Assembly: GCF_030247195.1 (NCBI RefSeq)
Contig: NC_080672.1
Span: 9,300,001-9,364,000, forward strand
DNA from: Topomyia yanbarensis
Lineage: Eukaryota; Arthropoda; Insecta; Diptera; Culicidae
Length of the DNA: 64,000 nt
Reading direction: 5' to 3'
This document shows, in pieces, positions 11,867 through 23,669 of the stretch. The position numbers were made by a program, and so were the translations under genes. Positions within the stretch are counted from its first letter, which is position 1; each line of letters starts with the position of its first letter. The notes beneath the pieces were generated by a model, which made no database searches, was not told where the DNA came from, and worked only from the letters and a program-made list of their open reading frames with translations.

Positions 11867-14735
11867 ATTCTTATTAGAGATGGTCAGGTGTCATTTTTTT
11901 CGAACCCGAACCCGACCCAAACCCGAGAGCATGAAAATTTAAAAACCCGAACCCGACCCGAGTCCGAAATCATAAAAATTGAAAAACCCGAACGCGCCCC
12001 GAGCTCGAACATTTTGAAACTTAAAAACCCGAACTCGTCCCGTACCCGAGAATGAAAATTTTGTAAAACCCGAACCCGACCCGAGCATTTTAAAATTTGA
12101 AAACCCGACCCGAACCCGAAAATTTAAAATTTGAGAAGCCCGAACCGAATTTAACTTGCTAATACGGAGAATCAACCAGAGATCTCGAAGATTTTTAATT
12201 CTAGGCACCCGAGTGGCTCATCTAAGAATAGTAGAATTGAGTTATATCTGCATATGGCAAAACAAATCACTGCCGAGTAGAATCCGCATTTATATTTACT
12301 ATTATTGAACGTCGAATTTGGAATCTTCTGAGAAACTTACAAATCGTCGATATCTTAACCGGAAATTAAGTTGAATCAGCGGCTAACTCATGGGGAAACA
12401 GAAAGCTTAATGGTCACAGTTTCCAACAACCTTGCCCGTCGTACTTAACCAAAATTTCTATTTTTTTATCAGAGAAACCATTCCTGCAAGGCAGTTTCGT
12501 ATAATTTATTACATGTATTAAATTAAGCTATGGCAATTGGTAATTCGTATTCGACAGTTTACATGACGTCACCCACGTTACTGGTTGGTACGGTCAAGCC
12601 TGTATCGAGGGTATCAATCAAGATTTTCTGACGTGTTCTTGATGTCCCATCATTAGCGTTAGGACGATCTATGATGGGGTCTAAGTTATTTTATGCTTCA
12701 GATTATACGGTAAGCGCGCCAGTAGAGATGCTTCGACATCTCCAATGACGCTCTCGGAACGACTCCAAACTTTTAAAAATCCATCAATGGCTTCAACAGA
12801 ACACACAAAATTTCTGCGCTCAATTCCTTAACTTCGTGGAAATTCATGTATTTTCATGAAGGAATCCGGATCATGCAACAGCTCAGCCCGGGAACAATCA
12901 GACAGAAAATGTTCGTTTCATGTATGTACCACTGATTTGATAGTGGTGCTATTATACCATCACCATATGAGTGTCATGGACAACGAAACCTGGCGGAAGT
13001 GAAGCTAGGTTTAGGTCTGATGGAACAAAGACAGTCTCTAGAAAATAAATTCGGCCTAAACTATCTGCTTTAAAAAATAATGTACCCTTTTTAAATTTGA
13101 ATCGCCATAATGACACCAAAGTACCACCAAATTTGTGAGTTCAATTCCTTATTTTTCCGTTACAGTTTATTTTAATTGCAAGCAATCTTAAACCAATTTG
13201 ATTATTAAACTTCCGATAAAGCAGGTACAACCTATTTGTTTCATTTGACCAACTTAACAGTGTTCGCTTAAAGTTTGTTTGGGGTGCAAATGTACGCCAC
13301 AAAACCGTTTGCGTTAGTGTTTTGTCATGTGTACATAATTCAAAAGATTTATTATATATTTTTTTAAAAGCAAAATATTGATACATAGTAAGCGAGAAAC
13401 TTGTGTAAAATTGTATAAGTTCCAAGTCTGCCGAATAATAGTATCTGTTATTTGATATAACAAAGCACTATAGCAAAGTAACTAGAAAATGCGCTTGGAT
13501 CGGTATCGTAATTTTTGCTTTTGTGGTTGAAAGAGGCAAAACACGTTCGTGAATATGATTTGTATATAGTTATCTTCTGCAGTCCAGGCTCCGGAACATA
13601 CTTACTTTATATACACGTACAATGTACCGGCTCTACCTGTTCCTTCGGCGCCTTCCTGTTTTATCTCCGTTACTGCATATTGCTGTATTTTTATCGTTTG
13701 CATTGGCGTTTGGTTTTCAAAAAAGCATCGGAATAAATATACTGTTTGACCGGTTTTTGAAAAAAAAATTGTTTAAAAGGAAATTTAATAATCTTTACAA
13801 CGTCGTATAAATGGTGAAAATCGATTTGAAACTACCGGAGTTATAGCAATATGAAGAAAAAGGGAATTTTGACGCATTTTAAAGACTTGTTCTATACGAA
13901 ATGAAATATTACATAATTAAATAGTCAAAACACGAATATTTTTAAACAGGTTACTTTACGAATGATTTTAAAAGAAAACTATCAAATTAATTATAATTTT
14001 AATAAAAATTAGACATATTAGAGCGATATTAGTTCTGGGGTACGAATGTACCCCATAAAACCGTTTACGCAGAGAAAAAGTCGCCGCGGCCTAAGTATCG
14101 GTTTTAAAGTACCTTTCGAAATTTATATTCCATTGTAGAAAGTTCAATCAATATTTTCCGATAAATTCCTGTTGCCTTGGTTTATTACTAATTATCGTGA
14201 AAAATAAATCGCAAAGAGATTTTAGATGTGAAACACGTATTGTTGAATGCTCTCTCATGAATGTTCGTTTAAAAAAATAAATAACTCAGGCAGTTTACGA
14301 ATCTGAAAAGGCGGAATTTTATGCAAGAATGAAAAAATACAATATTTGAGCATCATAAAATACGACGAATTCGAGCGATTCAGAGGTGCTAACATTTGAT
14401 ACGGTTATATGTGTCATCCATTCGTATCACGAAGTATAATTCACTACTACAAAAAAGACTGCGTTTTGTGTATAGACGCAAACAGTGTCATGAAATGGTT
14501 GGGTTGTTTTGTTTAAAACCCGAACCCAACCCGACCCCGATAATTTATAATTTGAAAAACCCGAACCCGGACCCGTCCCGAACCCGAGAATTTCAAATTT
14601 GAATACCCGGAACCCGACCCGAACCCGAGAAGTTTAAATTTACAGAACCCGAACCCGACCCGAAACCCGTCGGGTTCGGGTCGGGTCCGGGTTTCGGGTC
14701 CCAAAAACCCGAACCCGACCATCTCTAATTCTTAT
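11867..14735. mobile_element. Non-autonomous hAT element, 2853 bp, with 8-bp target duplication
   Basis: The element is 11875-14727, flanked by ATTCTTAT at 11867-11874 and again at 14728-14735. The ends are inverted: TAGAGATGGTC on the left and GACCATCTCTA on the right. An 8-bp duplication with a TAGAGATG-type end is diagnostic of hAT.

Both subterminal zones (11890-12150 and 14512-14720) are packed with AACCCGAACCCGACCC-type units about 40-60 bp apart. Subterminal repeats of this kind bind transposase in other hAT elements. The interior has no recognisable transposase; the longest open stretches are under 100 codons. Joining the flanks across one ATTCTTAT restores a normal foldback unit, which proves insertion into that array. 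Confidence 0.9.
14660..14700. repeat. GC-rich palindrome in the hAT subterminal zone
   Basis: ACCCGAAACCCG meets CGGGTTCGGGTCGGGT head to head, so the subterminal units switch orientation here close to the right end. This can form a stable hairpin. Confidence 0.6.
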
Positions 14736-15809
14736 GTATTAAAGTCCAGGTTAACATAGTAAGAATGACCGCCCGAATCATATGTACCCGTTTTACCCCA
14801 AGAAGTAAGGTAAAACAGGCTCACACGTTTCTTACGGTCATTCTAACTTTCTCTAATCAATTTCTTGGGTTTGCATAAATAAGAGCTTTTGATATGTCGC
14901 ACCCATCCTTTTTCTTAAATGATTAACTTAAAACTGGAGCTCTGGAAGTAAAACGGGTACACACTACACATAATTCGTGCAGTCATTTTATTTATCTTCA
15001 ACCGATTTTCCGGACTGTTTTATACAAGAATTAATGCATTTGATCAGTCGCATTCAGCAACTTTCTCAAACGAAGGGCCAAATTGCACTTCACATTCGAG
15101 TTATAAGAAGAATTGGGGAAAAACGGATACACAGGCCAAGTGTGGTCCTTCTAACTATCTTTAATTGATTCCCCGGACTTTTTTAGATAATAAAAACTAC
15201 TTTGGATGGGCCGTATTCGACAATTTCTTTAAATATGAAGCCTGATTCAACTTTAATATTGAATTATATGAAGAATACGGAGTAAAACGGGTTCACACAT
15301 TTCATGCGACCATCATGACTATCTGCACTAGATTCGTATGACTTTTTACATATACAGTAGTAGTACTATTATTCAACTGCATGTAGACTCATCCGAAATA
15401 TATTGCCATATTTAATTTCCCTCTCGAGTTTGGGTAAAAAATTGGGGAAAAACGTGGTCACACGTTCCGTGCAGTCATTCTATTTATCTTCACTCGTTTC
15501 CTTGGCCTTTCTGCATATGATATACCATTTCTGATCAGCGGCAAGTTTTCGTATTTATTCTTATTGTATTACTTCCGGTCTATTTGGATCGATGCATGAG
15601 AAAATCTTTTTTTTTTTCAATTAACGAGATCGATCTGGCAATCGATTTTATTTCCAAGTGCTCACCTCTATTGAGTAAAAATACTAATACCGCAATCTAA
15701 CAAGTTCGAACACTTGGCTGAATGCGATACGTAGTGCCACAATTTAACCGAAGCGACTTATAAAAGTTTCGAATCGAGACACTCGAATGGAGATGTGGAA
15801 TGCCGAGCT

Positions 15810-15863
15810 CCATAGCAAAGGCGACAGAATGCCACCTTGAGGACAACCGCAAATGCTCAACTT
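15810..15863 (-). mobile_element. LINE reverse transcriptase scrap
   Basis: The minus strand reads KLSICGCPQGGILSPLLW, the conserved motif just before the catalytic box in RNase-H-type non-LTR elements (usually GxPQGGVLSPLLWN). Adjacent frames degrade quickly on both sides. Confidence 0.6.
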
Positions 15864-16849
15864 CCTTACAAGGATTCCCAATACCGGCCCTTTTTATCGA
15901 GGACTGGAGCCCTCAGTACCGGTATTACCAGTTAATTTTTTTCCGAAAAAAACGAGAAACACTGCAAATCGATATAACCTCTCGACAACATGTGATTACG
16001 GCGTAAAAGCCAACAGTCAAAATTCGCTTTGAAGTGAAATTCCAGACAAAGCTTTGCTGGTCAAACACAGTTCACAGCAGTTAATGAAAGAAAAAACTTC
16101 TCTTTTGTATATCAACAACTGTGATTGGAGAGTAACGGTTTGTTCAGAATTTTCATTCAAAGTGAATTTTGACAGTTAGCGTATCCGCACTAATCATATG
16201 TTTGTCGTGACTTGTTCGAAAGGATGATTTTATAAATCAACTAAATCAAAACATTTCTAACACCTATTCTGATCAACAAAGCATACTTCATATGATGCTT
16301 AATAAGTAACGGCATCGCAGACTTTTAGGTGGAATTTGGAATACTGGGGAGCTTTTGGATCAATTACTAGTTAATGGCTTAGATAGCTGGTAGAAGAGAG
16401 AAACCCTATGTGAAGATATGTGTGAGAATTAAAATATAAGCGAATTATTCGCATTTACTCTCAGAATTTTCATTTTGCTGTAAACTGGATTCTTGCATTT
16501 GGCATATCCAACACAATTCAGCATAATGCATCAATTCAGTTTGCCTGCTCGACTTCTTTGTTCAACTTTTGTGCCAGTAAATTACAAATTTCGCCACTCA
16601 AAGCGATTCATGCGCCTACTAAATCAAAAATGGTTAGCTGCCGTCAATAATTTTAAAATAAAACCTTTCTATCAGTCTATCAAAGGCAACGGTCACGATA
16701 GTATACTTTCTGCCTCTGTCAGCGCAAAGTGAACGACAAAAACGATTATTTTAAATTTTTGTACATTGTCCGAAAAATAAAGGTTATATTTATCCTTATC
16801 GTGTCATCTATCGAAACTTATGAGTCGCAGTAGCAAGAAGTGGTTTTAA

Positions 16850-17060
16850 CTTTCAATCAACGGTCTAATTACAACGAAATCCGTTGAAGAAAGCACGCCA
16901 AGTCGTGCTTATATTGACAAATTATTAATTTAACATCTTTTGACATATGTAGTTCTCATTTTTTCGAAAATACCAGTGCTTATTTACTTTTGTTCAGTAC
17001 CGGTATTTTGGCACCAGAAATTGGTAGGTATTCCCGAGATTTCCGATACCGGTATTACTG
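16850..17060. repeat. Dispersed repeat with TACCGGTATT end, copy 1
   Basis: About 190 bp here align with 20629-20815 in the same orientation: CTTTCAATCAACGGTCTAAT at the start, AAGTCGTG in the middle and CAGAAATTGGTAGGTATTCC at the end. This copy continues through CCGATACCGGTATTACTGG, which looks like a terminal motif. The family is unknown. Confidence 0.6.
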
Positions 17061-19846
17061 GTACCACAACTCTATTACTAAATAATGCTTTTTTTAAAAG
17101 ATCCTTTTTTGTGATTTTTTAATACTTTATGTGACGCGAATTAACCAAAACTTTTGTGTATTATAAAGTATCATTTCAATAACATTCTGTATTTTTTATT
17201 GGAAAAATATCAACAAGCGACTCGGTGATCGAAGCTTTTTGGAGAACATCTCTGAAAAAAAAAAACGCAATTTGCTGTGTTAACTGTCATTCAAAAACTA
17301 CTTACCCATTTTTTCAGATTTTGCATAAACATTCTGTGTAAAAATATCTAACCCCTACGCTGAGTTTTTGAGATAATTTTTCTATAAAGGGTGCCCCGCC
17401 CCCCTTAACTCAACATTTCGGAAGCAGGGATAACGTCGCTGATCAAAAGTAGTGTTTCTTGTGCAAAAAAGTTAAACGAAACGAGTGAATATAGATAGAA
17501 TGACAAGGAAGGAGTGAATCAGTTTTACCACATTGTTTCGCAAATTCAAGAGGGAAATTGAACATGGCAATATATTTCGGAGAGTCTACATTCAGTTGAT
17601 CAATATTTTGTTTATGTACAAAGATCCTTGGAATCAATTTCAGATTGTAAGAATGGCCACATGAAATGTGTGAACTTGTTTTACCCCGTATTCTTCCTAT
17701 AATTAAAGGTTAAAGTTAAACCATGGATTAAATTTACATTTCCATTAAGGAGGTCGAATACGGCTCATCCAAAGTAGTTACTATTTTGTAAAAAAAAGTC
17801 CACGGAATCAATCGAAGCTAGTTAGAAGGACAGCACAAAACTTGTGTATCCGATTTACCCCAACTCTTCTCATAACTCAAGTGAGAAGTAAAATCTGGCC
17901 ATTTATTTCGAAAGAGACTGAATGCGACTAATCAAATCCGGGGATTTGGTTAAAGATAAATAAAACGACTTCACGAAATATGTGTACCCGTTTTACCCCT
18001 GTTCCCAATACCTAACTTTGAAATTAATCCTTAACCACATTTAAGGAAAGAAGAGAGTTCGGCATATCCAAAGTAATATTTGATTCCAGATAGTCAGATT
18101 GACCGTACGAAACGTGTAAACCCGTTCAACCCAACTTCTTCTCATATCTTGTGTTTTCAGGAAAACCTGACTACATTTCGGAAACAAGCCGAACACGAAA
18201 TTTTTTCGTACATCATAATTACTACTTTTCATCAGCTGCACTCAACCAGAGAAGTACAGCCAGGTTTAACTTCACTCTTGAGTTATCAGAGGAACTTAGT
18301 GGAAACATGTTTCGTGCGGTCATTCCAAGTATGTTTAATTGATTCCTTGAACTGTTTTGTTTAAGAAAAACTATTTTAGTGAGACGCTTTCAGCATCTTT
18401 CTGAAATGATGAGTAAGGTATAACTTCACACATACATTATTTGGAGAATAAGGGAAAAACGGGTATACACGTTTCGTGCGTTCATTCTAACTATCTTCAA
18501 TCGATTTCCCAGATATTTTACAAAAGAATTACTACTTTTGAATAACCGCATTCAGCCTCTTCCGAGAAGCACAGCCGGGTTAGTTATAGGATGAATCGGG
18601 GTAAAACAGTTACACACGTTTCATGCAGTTATTCTAACTATCTTCAATAGACTGCCTTGATTTTTTTTACATAAGAATTACTAATTTTCATCTACCTCTT
18701 TCTAAAACGTTGATGAAGGTATAACTCCACACTTGTATTATGTAAAGAATTGGCGTAAAACAGATACAAGCGTTTCGTGCAGCCATTATTACTATCTTTT
18801 ATCGATTCCTCAGATTATTCTACAGAAGAATTACTACTGTTCATCAGTCAGCATTTAGCCTCATTCCGAGAAGTACGACCAGGTTTAATTTCCTCTTGAG
18901 TCATGGGAGGAATTTGGAGAAAAACGGGTACACATGTTTTGTCCGGTCATTCTAATTATCTTCAATCGATTTCCTGGACTATTTAACATAGAAAAAATCA
19001 CTTTTGATCAGCCAGCTTTCAGCCTCTTTCTGGATAGTCGAGTTAGGGATATAACTTGTATTATGTGAGGAATTGGGGTATAACGGATACAAACGTTTCG
19101 TGCGGTCATTCTATCTATCTGCGATCGATTCCTCGGATTTTTACACAAGAATTACTGCTTTTCATCAATCACATTTAACCTCTTTCCGAGAAGCACAGCC
19201 AGATTCATCTTCACACTTGAGATATGGGAAGAGTTGGGGTAAAACTGGGAAACACATTTCGTGCGGTCATTCTTTAATCTTCAATCGATTCCCTAGAATT
19301 TTTTGCATAAGAAATACTACTTTTGATCAACCGCATTAAGCTTCTTTCTAAAATTTAGAGCCAGGATTAACTTTTTGCTTGAGCTCTGAGAGGAATTGGG
19401 GCAAGATGAGTACACACGTTTTGGGCGGCCAGTCTAACCTGGATAACCTGGACTTTTACACCTTTTTGATCAGCCACATATAGCCTTTTACCGAAATATA
19501 AAGCCAGGATTACTTCAAACTTTAGTTGAACAATGAATTTGGGTAAAATGGGTGTATACGTTTCGAGAGATTTATCTAATTATCTTCAATCGATTATCTG
19601 GTCTTTTTATATAACAAATACTATTTTTGGTCAGGTGTATTCAATTTTTTTCCGCGTTATGTATTCAGTATTGAAAACAAACTCAAACAAAAGGGGGAAT
19701 TCTGGCAAAATGGGCATGATAGCGTACCATACGGTCGTTCTAAATACTAGTAATTTTTCAAACCTTTTCACATAAAAAACACCTTTCCTGGTAAGCGTCA
19801 CCCAGCCTTTTCAAAAAGGTCGCGTTTTGGGTCCATTTTTCCCACT

Positions 19847-20628
19847 GTGCATTGTCTGAAGCACAAATGGTCGACGTTAAGTCAGACCGAACTAATTTAT
19901 TGATTTCGATAAAAACGAGTTTAAAATTTGATTCGCAGCATCCTTTACATGATGATTGGAAATTACTTTTTGCCGTAATTCATGTTTATTGATACATATT
20001 ACAAAGCTGGCTATAGTCGAATGTAGCCGAAGAAATTCTTTATCATCCTCATCTCGTCACTTCCTACTAGTCCGTATATTCACGATTTGGAACATTTACT
20101 GAAGATGAAAATTGAGTTTAGGCTACTTTCCTGGTGCCCTCAATGAAGTTTAAATAATGAGGATGCAGTTCAAAGGAGACAGTACTTTCTTACTTGTACT
20201 GCAATTCAAAACGCAAGGCTAGTTAAACAGTGCTCTTTCAATTTAAAACGTGCTTGCTCTGTTATCAGACGGTACATTACTGAAAGCCATACTTAGAAAC
20301 TATCAAGGGGTGTTTATCTACGGAAATCAAATCTAACACACAGTCTACTATGCCACTTCGTGAACCATAATGACTGCGTCCAGTGCCTCAAAATCAACAG
20401 CCAATACCATCAGCAAGGAAATTAATACCAACAACGGCAAGTTCACACTGCTGTCCCTCAAGAGAGCATAAAGGATGACAACAGAAGTGTGTACAACGAC
20501 GAAAGAGAAATGAATGACTGCGAAAAAACCGTCGGTTAGAAAACAAATGTTTCCCCGTCGAGAAAGAAGATCTTTTGCACGTGCAATGGCAAGTCGTACG
20601 CAGGAGATATTGTTAACATTTAAATTTT
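19847..20628. other. No gene recognised
   Basis: Unassigned sequence between the foldback right edge and the next repeat. A 33-codon frame at 20370-20471 (MTASSASKSTANTISKEI...) has protein-like composition but is too short to support as a gene. Confidence 0.35.
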
Positions 20629-20815
20629 ACTTTCAATCAACGGTCTAATTACAACGAAAGCCGCTGAAGAAAGCACGGCAAGTCGTGTTTATATTGAGAA
20701 ATTATTAATTCAACAACTTTTTACATATGTAGTTCTCATTTTTTTCGAAAATACCAGCACTTATTTACTTTTGTTCAGTACCGGTATTTCGGCACCAGAA
20801 ATTGGTAGGTATTCC
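20629..20815. repeat. Dispersed repeat with TACCGGTATT end, copy 2
   Basis: This copy matches 16850-17035 with scattered substitutions. It stops abruptly at GGTATTCCCGAG, where LINE reverse-transcriptase sequence begins, so it probably truncated that LINE. Confidence 0.6.
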
Positions 20816-20819
20816 CGAG

Positions 20820-21330
20820 TTGTTGATCAAGTTGATGAACTACTCTAGGCTTCATGGCTTGATTAGGAATAAATCTGACAGTTATTTCTCGCCATGCTTT
20901 CGTAATATGCCCGGTAGCAAAACTGGTAAGCATAATCTTTTTCAAGGCATGCTTGAGACTATGAAATCTTTTTTGCAGCAGCACGGGCAATATTCCATCT
21001 TTTCCAGTGCTAACCAAAGTGCACGCTAATGTCCACGAGTTTCAATCATCAGAATGTGAACATACAACCCGGAAAGTGTCTGTCAAAGAGACGATAGAGA
21101 AAAAGTGTTCGTCAATCACATATACACCATATCTGATTTTTAAGGAGTCCATTTGAAAATCTTTCGCTTTCGAGAGAAATTTATTTAACCTGCTCTGCAG
21201 ATCTAAGACATTTCTTATAGTCACTACGAGATGACCTGAAAGCCCTGAAGTCATCGCGATGACGCCGGTTGAGAGCTCTTCTCATATCTTTCTTCATTCT
21301 TTCAAGCTCAGCCCTCCACCAAAGGATTCC
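20820..21330 (-). mobile_element. LINE remnant: endonuclease/RT linker and RT start
   Basis: On the minus strand, 21330-21180 reads VRSARGILWWRAELERMKKD, the Trp-rich linker between endonuclease and reverse transcriptase in non-LTR elements. After a gap, 21017-20860 reads GKDGI-PVLLQKRF and then ATGHITKAWREITVRFIP, the start of the polymerase domain. Stops and a frameshift break it. The wording matches the 332-1978 copy, so they are likely the same family. Confidence 0.75.
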
Positions 21331-22309
21331 CCTAGCTGATCTAACTGTACAAGAGAACAGCGGTCTTCAAAACGGTATAGCTCCTGTTGGCGGTAGATGA
21401 GGCTTCAGTGAAACCGATAACCTGCCAACACAACCAGCTGAACTACGTATTCGGAAAGGCTAGAATGCGCCAGTTAAAGGGGGCCCGGGTCTTCGCCGAA
21501 CGTGGAAGTTCTAGGTAAGCCTGGACTGTAAAAGCTCCTGCGGGTGACTTCTGGTAATAGCAAGCCTGCAGCAACGGTAACGAGTGCATCGATGGCAGCC
21601 CGACGAGGTAGAAAGTTGGTGTCTTCGACAAAGTTTTAGAAATGCTCATTGCGAAGAATTTTTTTTGAAGAACTTGAGCTTGTAGGACTAAAGGTTATCG
21701 ATTTATAAGGCGTTTTCTATGGCAACCCCCTTAAATCTAGTTTTTTTTAAATATAACTTTCTTCATTGTGACATTTCGTGCAAACAATGTTCCAGACAAA
21801 TTTTTAGTTCGATAATAGTAAGTCATGCCTAATTTCAATTTTCATCCGATTGTGGGGATATTCATACGAAAAATTCCTCCGAAGACACCCTGTGAATATA
21901 TTCGATGGTTTGGCCTCTAGTGAATTAAGTTCACGTTTTTGGCATTTCCGACCACTGTGCATAGGTCATACACAGATCTGGTGTGCAAAGAAACAGAATC
22001 ATCATCACGAAGACTTTTATGTTCCATGGCTTCACGAACGACACTAAAATGATACAAACTCTATCAAAGAAAATTACAGAGCTGGTAGAGAATAAGGGAG
22101 AACTACGGGTGTGGGTTCCGATGTAGAAAAAAATGCGGTATGATGTTGTTGACCAGTGCATATATAATTCAACGCTTGTGATGTTTGATAAAGATGTAAG
22201 TCACAAAATAAAAATTCGTGTTGCTTCTGCGGTATAGGGCAGTATACGGGTAACGTAATTAGTTTAAACGCCATTGTGGATGATTGTCGACCGACATAAA
22301 CTATCCACC
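21331..22309. other. No gene recognised
   Basis: No supported gene. Sequence at about 21430-21600 is less AT-rich and is open on the minus strand for 68 codons (21443-21649), but shows no recognisable motif; it could be LINE-derived. Confidence 0.35.
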
Positions 22310-22825
22310 TTACATTTATCGACGTTGACTTGAATGCCGTTCAGTAAGCGCCATTCTTCCACATTGATTAGATCATCTTGAAGCAGAGTAGAGTCCAGTT
22401 CTGCGGCAATTGAATGAAAAAAATTTCAAATCGTCAACGCAGAGCAGTTTTTCAGGCAAGATGCGGGTGTAGAGGTCATTGATGAACAAGAGAAAAATGA
22501 GTGGCCCTAAGTGACTTCCTTGAGGGACGCCGGTTCACGTTTCAAATACGCTTGAACATTCAAATGAAAGCAGATCGTTCAGATGCGGGATTGTAGTCAT
22601 CTGGTTACCAACGGAGGAAATTCTGGTTGCCAAAACTCATAAAACAATATCGTGGGGTACTTTGTCAAATGGTTTCTTGAAATAATTATTACTCTCATTC
22701 TGGTAGTATATCGATATGAAAATCTTCAAAGATCGATTGACAGGAATGAGCGCTTGCTTGAATGTTAACGGCGTTTCCATTGTGATCAGTGGTGGAAACG
22801 AAGTGTCTTCAAAAAGCCTGACCAA
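22310..22825 (-). mobile_element. LINE reverse transcriptase fragment (Jockey/CR1-like)
   Basis: The minus strand carries KPFDKVPHDIVL, then TGVPQGSHLGPLIFLLFIND, then LLCVDDLKFF, with the catalytic box at 22430-22438 where the usual first Tyr-Ala is changed to Cys-Val. Frames shift between motifs and stops are present, so it is dead. The family differs from the RNase-H LINE at 332-1978 and matches the fragment inside hAT copy 1 at 37664-38225. Confidence 0.8.
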
Positions 22826-23455
22826 CTCGTCCTACATACTAAAATTGACGAAACCGCTTAGTAAAACAGGTTTTTACAACTTAACGTCAAAATTTAAACA
22901 AAAAATGCAAAAAAATCGTTAGAACAATCAGTGTAAAATGGCGAATCTGCACAAAAGATGGTTATCATGAGAAAGGTTGTCTCATATGATAGATTAAAAC
23001 CAATTTACGAGGAAGGTGCTTTTATAAACTGGGTACAGCATTTGAAATGACTGCCACGATATCTCAAATTAATCAACTAATTGTTTTTTTCTATTCGTGT
23101 ACGGCTCACAGTGGTAGCTTAACGGAGCCAGGGTTCCTTGATATGTTTATAATATATAAGAAACAATAAACAAAATCTTTTTGGTTATTCGTTGTATCTC
23201 GTACATGCGATTTTCTTTTGCGCACCTTCATTTGCGGCGGGAAAAAAAAATTATCTGCTCGCCTACTGCGTCGTGAGGGTCATTTAATTCCCTCGTGTCT
23301 TTCAATATCATTGTTATAGTTGCCTTGGTGCCCGACATCAAATGTTCTTCCCTGCTTCTTGCACTTACGGGTGACTAGTGTGACCCCATTCAGTTGATTT
23401 TGGGATGCTACTTTTGCGGTTGTCATTATGGCTTGAACAGCCGCTACAAATTTTG
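22826..23455. other. No gene recognised
   Basis: AT-rich sequence between the LINE polymerase piece and the possible ORF1 zinc-knuckle piece. It may be decayed LINE sequence. Confidence 0.35.
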
Positions 23456-23638
23456 CTACCGTTTGTGGCTCAAGTACCGGTACTGAAAATTCTGTTTAGG
23501 ATTGGTTTGCCGTAGATTAGTTGGCAATTGATTGAGATGCTTTCTCTTCTGCATCTTCCGCGCAAGGTTGTGGTGAGCTGTTTGATTGCAGTACTTGCAC
23601 GTAGGCGCTTGTCCGTCATGGGTGCATATGAGTGACAA
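23456..23638 (-). mobile_element. Possible LINE ORF1 zinc-knuckle fragment
   Basis: A 60-codon minus-strand frame contains CTHDGQAPTCKYCNQTAHH, with Cys and His spaced like the first part of a gag-type CCHC knuckle; the last Cys is missing. It lies upstream, in reading direction, of the minus-strand polymerase piece at 22310-22825, as an ORF1 would. Assignment to that element is an inference. Confidence 0.4.
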
Positions 23639-23669
23639 GAAAAGAAATTACCAGAAGTGTCTAAATTGG

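Larger units (their letters stand above)
15561..17399. other. Core of the foldback structure
   Basis: This 1.84-kb segment lies between the mirrored arms. It includes a LINE reverse-transcriptase scrap at 15810-15863 and a segment at 16850-17035 that recurs outside the foldback at 20629-20815. TACCGGTATT-type boxes occur at about 15915, 17003 and 17050. An open stretch of 79 codons at 16493-16732 on the plus strand has no recognisable features. I see no foldback-type transposase. Confidence 0.45.
11503..19846. mobile_element. Foldback-like element: mirrored arms of a roughly 160-bp repeat
   Basis: The left edge (GTGGGAAAAATAGACCC) is the inverted match of the right edge (GGGTCCATTTTTCCCAC). 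The match continues inward for well over 100 bp, for example GGTACGCTATCATG at 11600-11613 against its complement near 19715-19728. Inside, diverged copies of one unit recur about every 145-170 bp, marked by GGGTAAAACGGGTACACACG, then CGTGCGGTCATTCTAACTAT, then TCTTCAATCGATTCC.

Orientation runs reverse (11503-11874 and 14728-14805), forward (14812-15560), core (about 15560-17400), reverse (17400-18200), forward (18200-19846). The whole is therefore its own mirror image. Inner edges also match: ATGTAGACTC...GAAATATATTGCCAT at 15381-15410 is inverted near 17555-17590. Long inverted repeats made of short tandem units are the hallmark of Drosophila FB elements. No target duplication was found. 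Confidence 0.65.

Noticed and set aside
11875..14727. Telomere-like repeat tract
   Set aside because: The AACCCG units are confined to the subterminal zones of a hAT element with a target duplication; they are not a chromosome end.
14745..19846. CRISPR-like or simple satellite array
   Set aside because: Spacing near 160 bp with diverged units and mirrored orientation does not fit CRISPR or a one-way satellite; a foldback structure explains it better.
20370..20471. 33-codon frame MTASSASKSTANTISKEI...
   Set aside because: Protein-like composition, but too short, and there is no splice or homology support.
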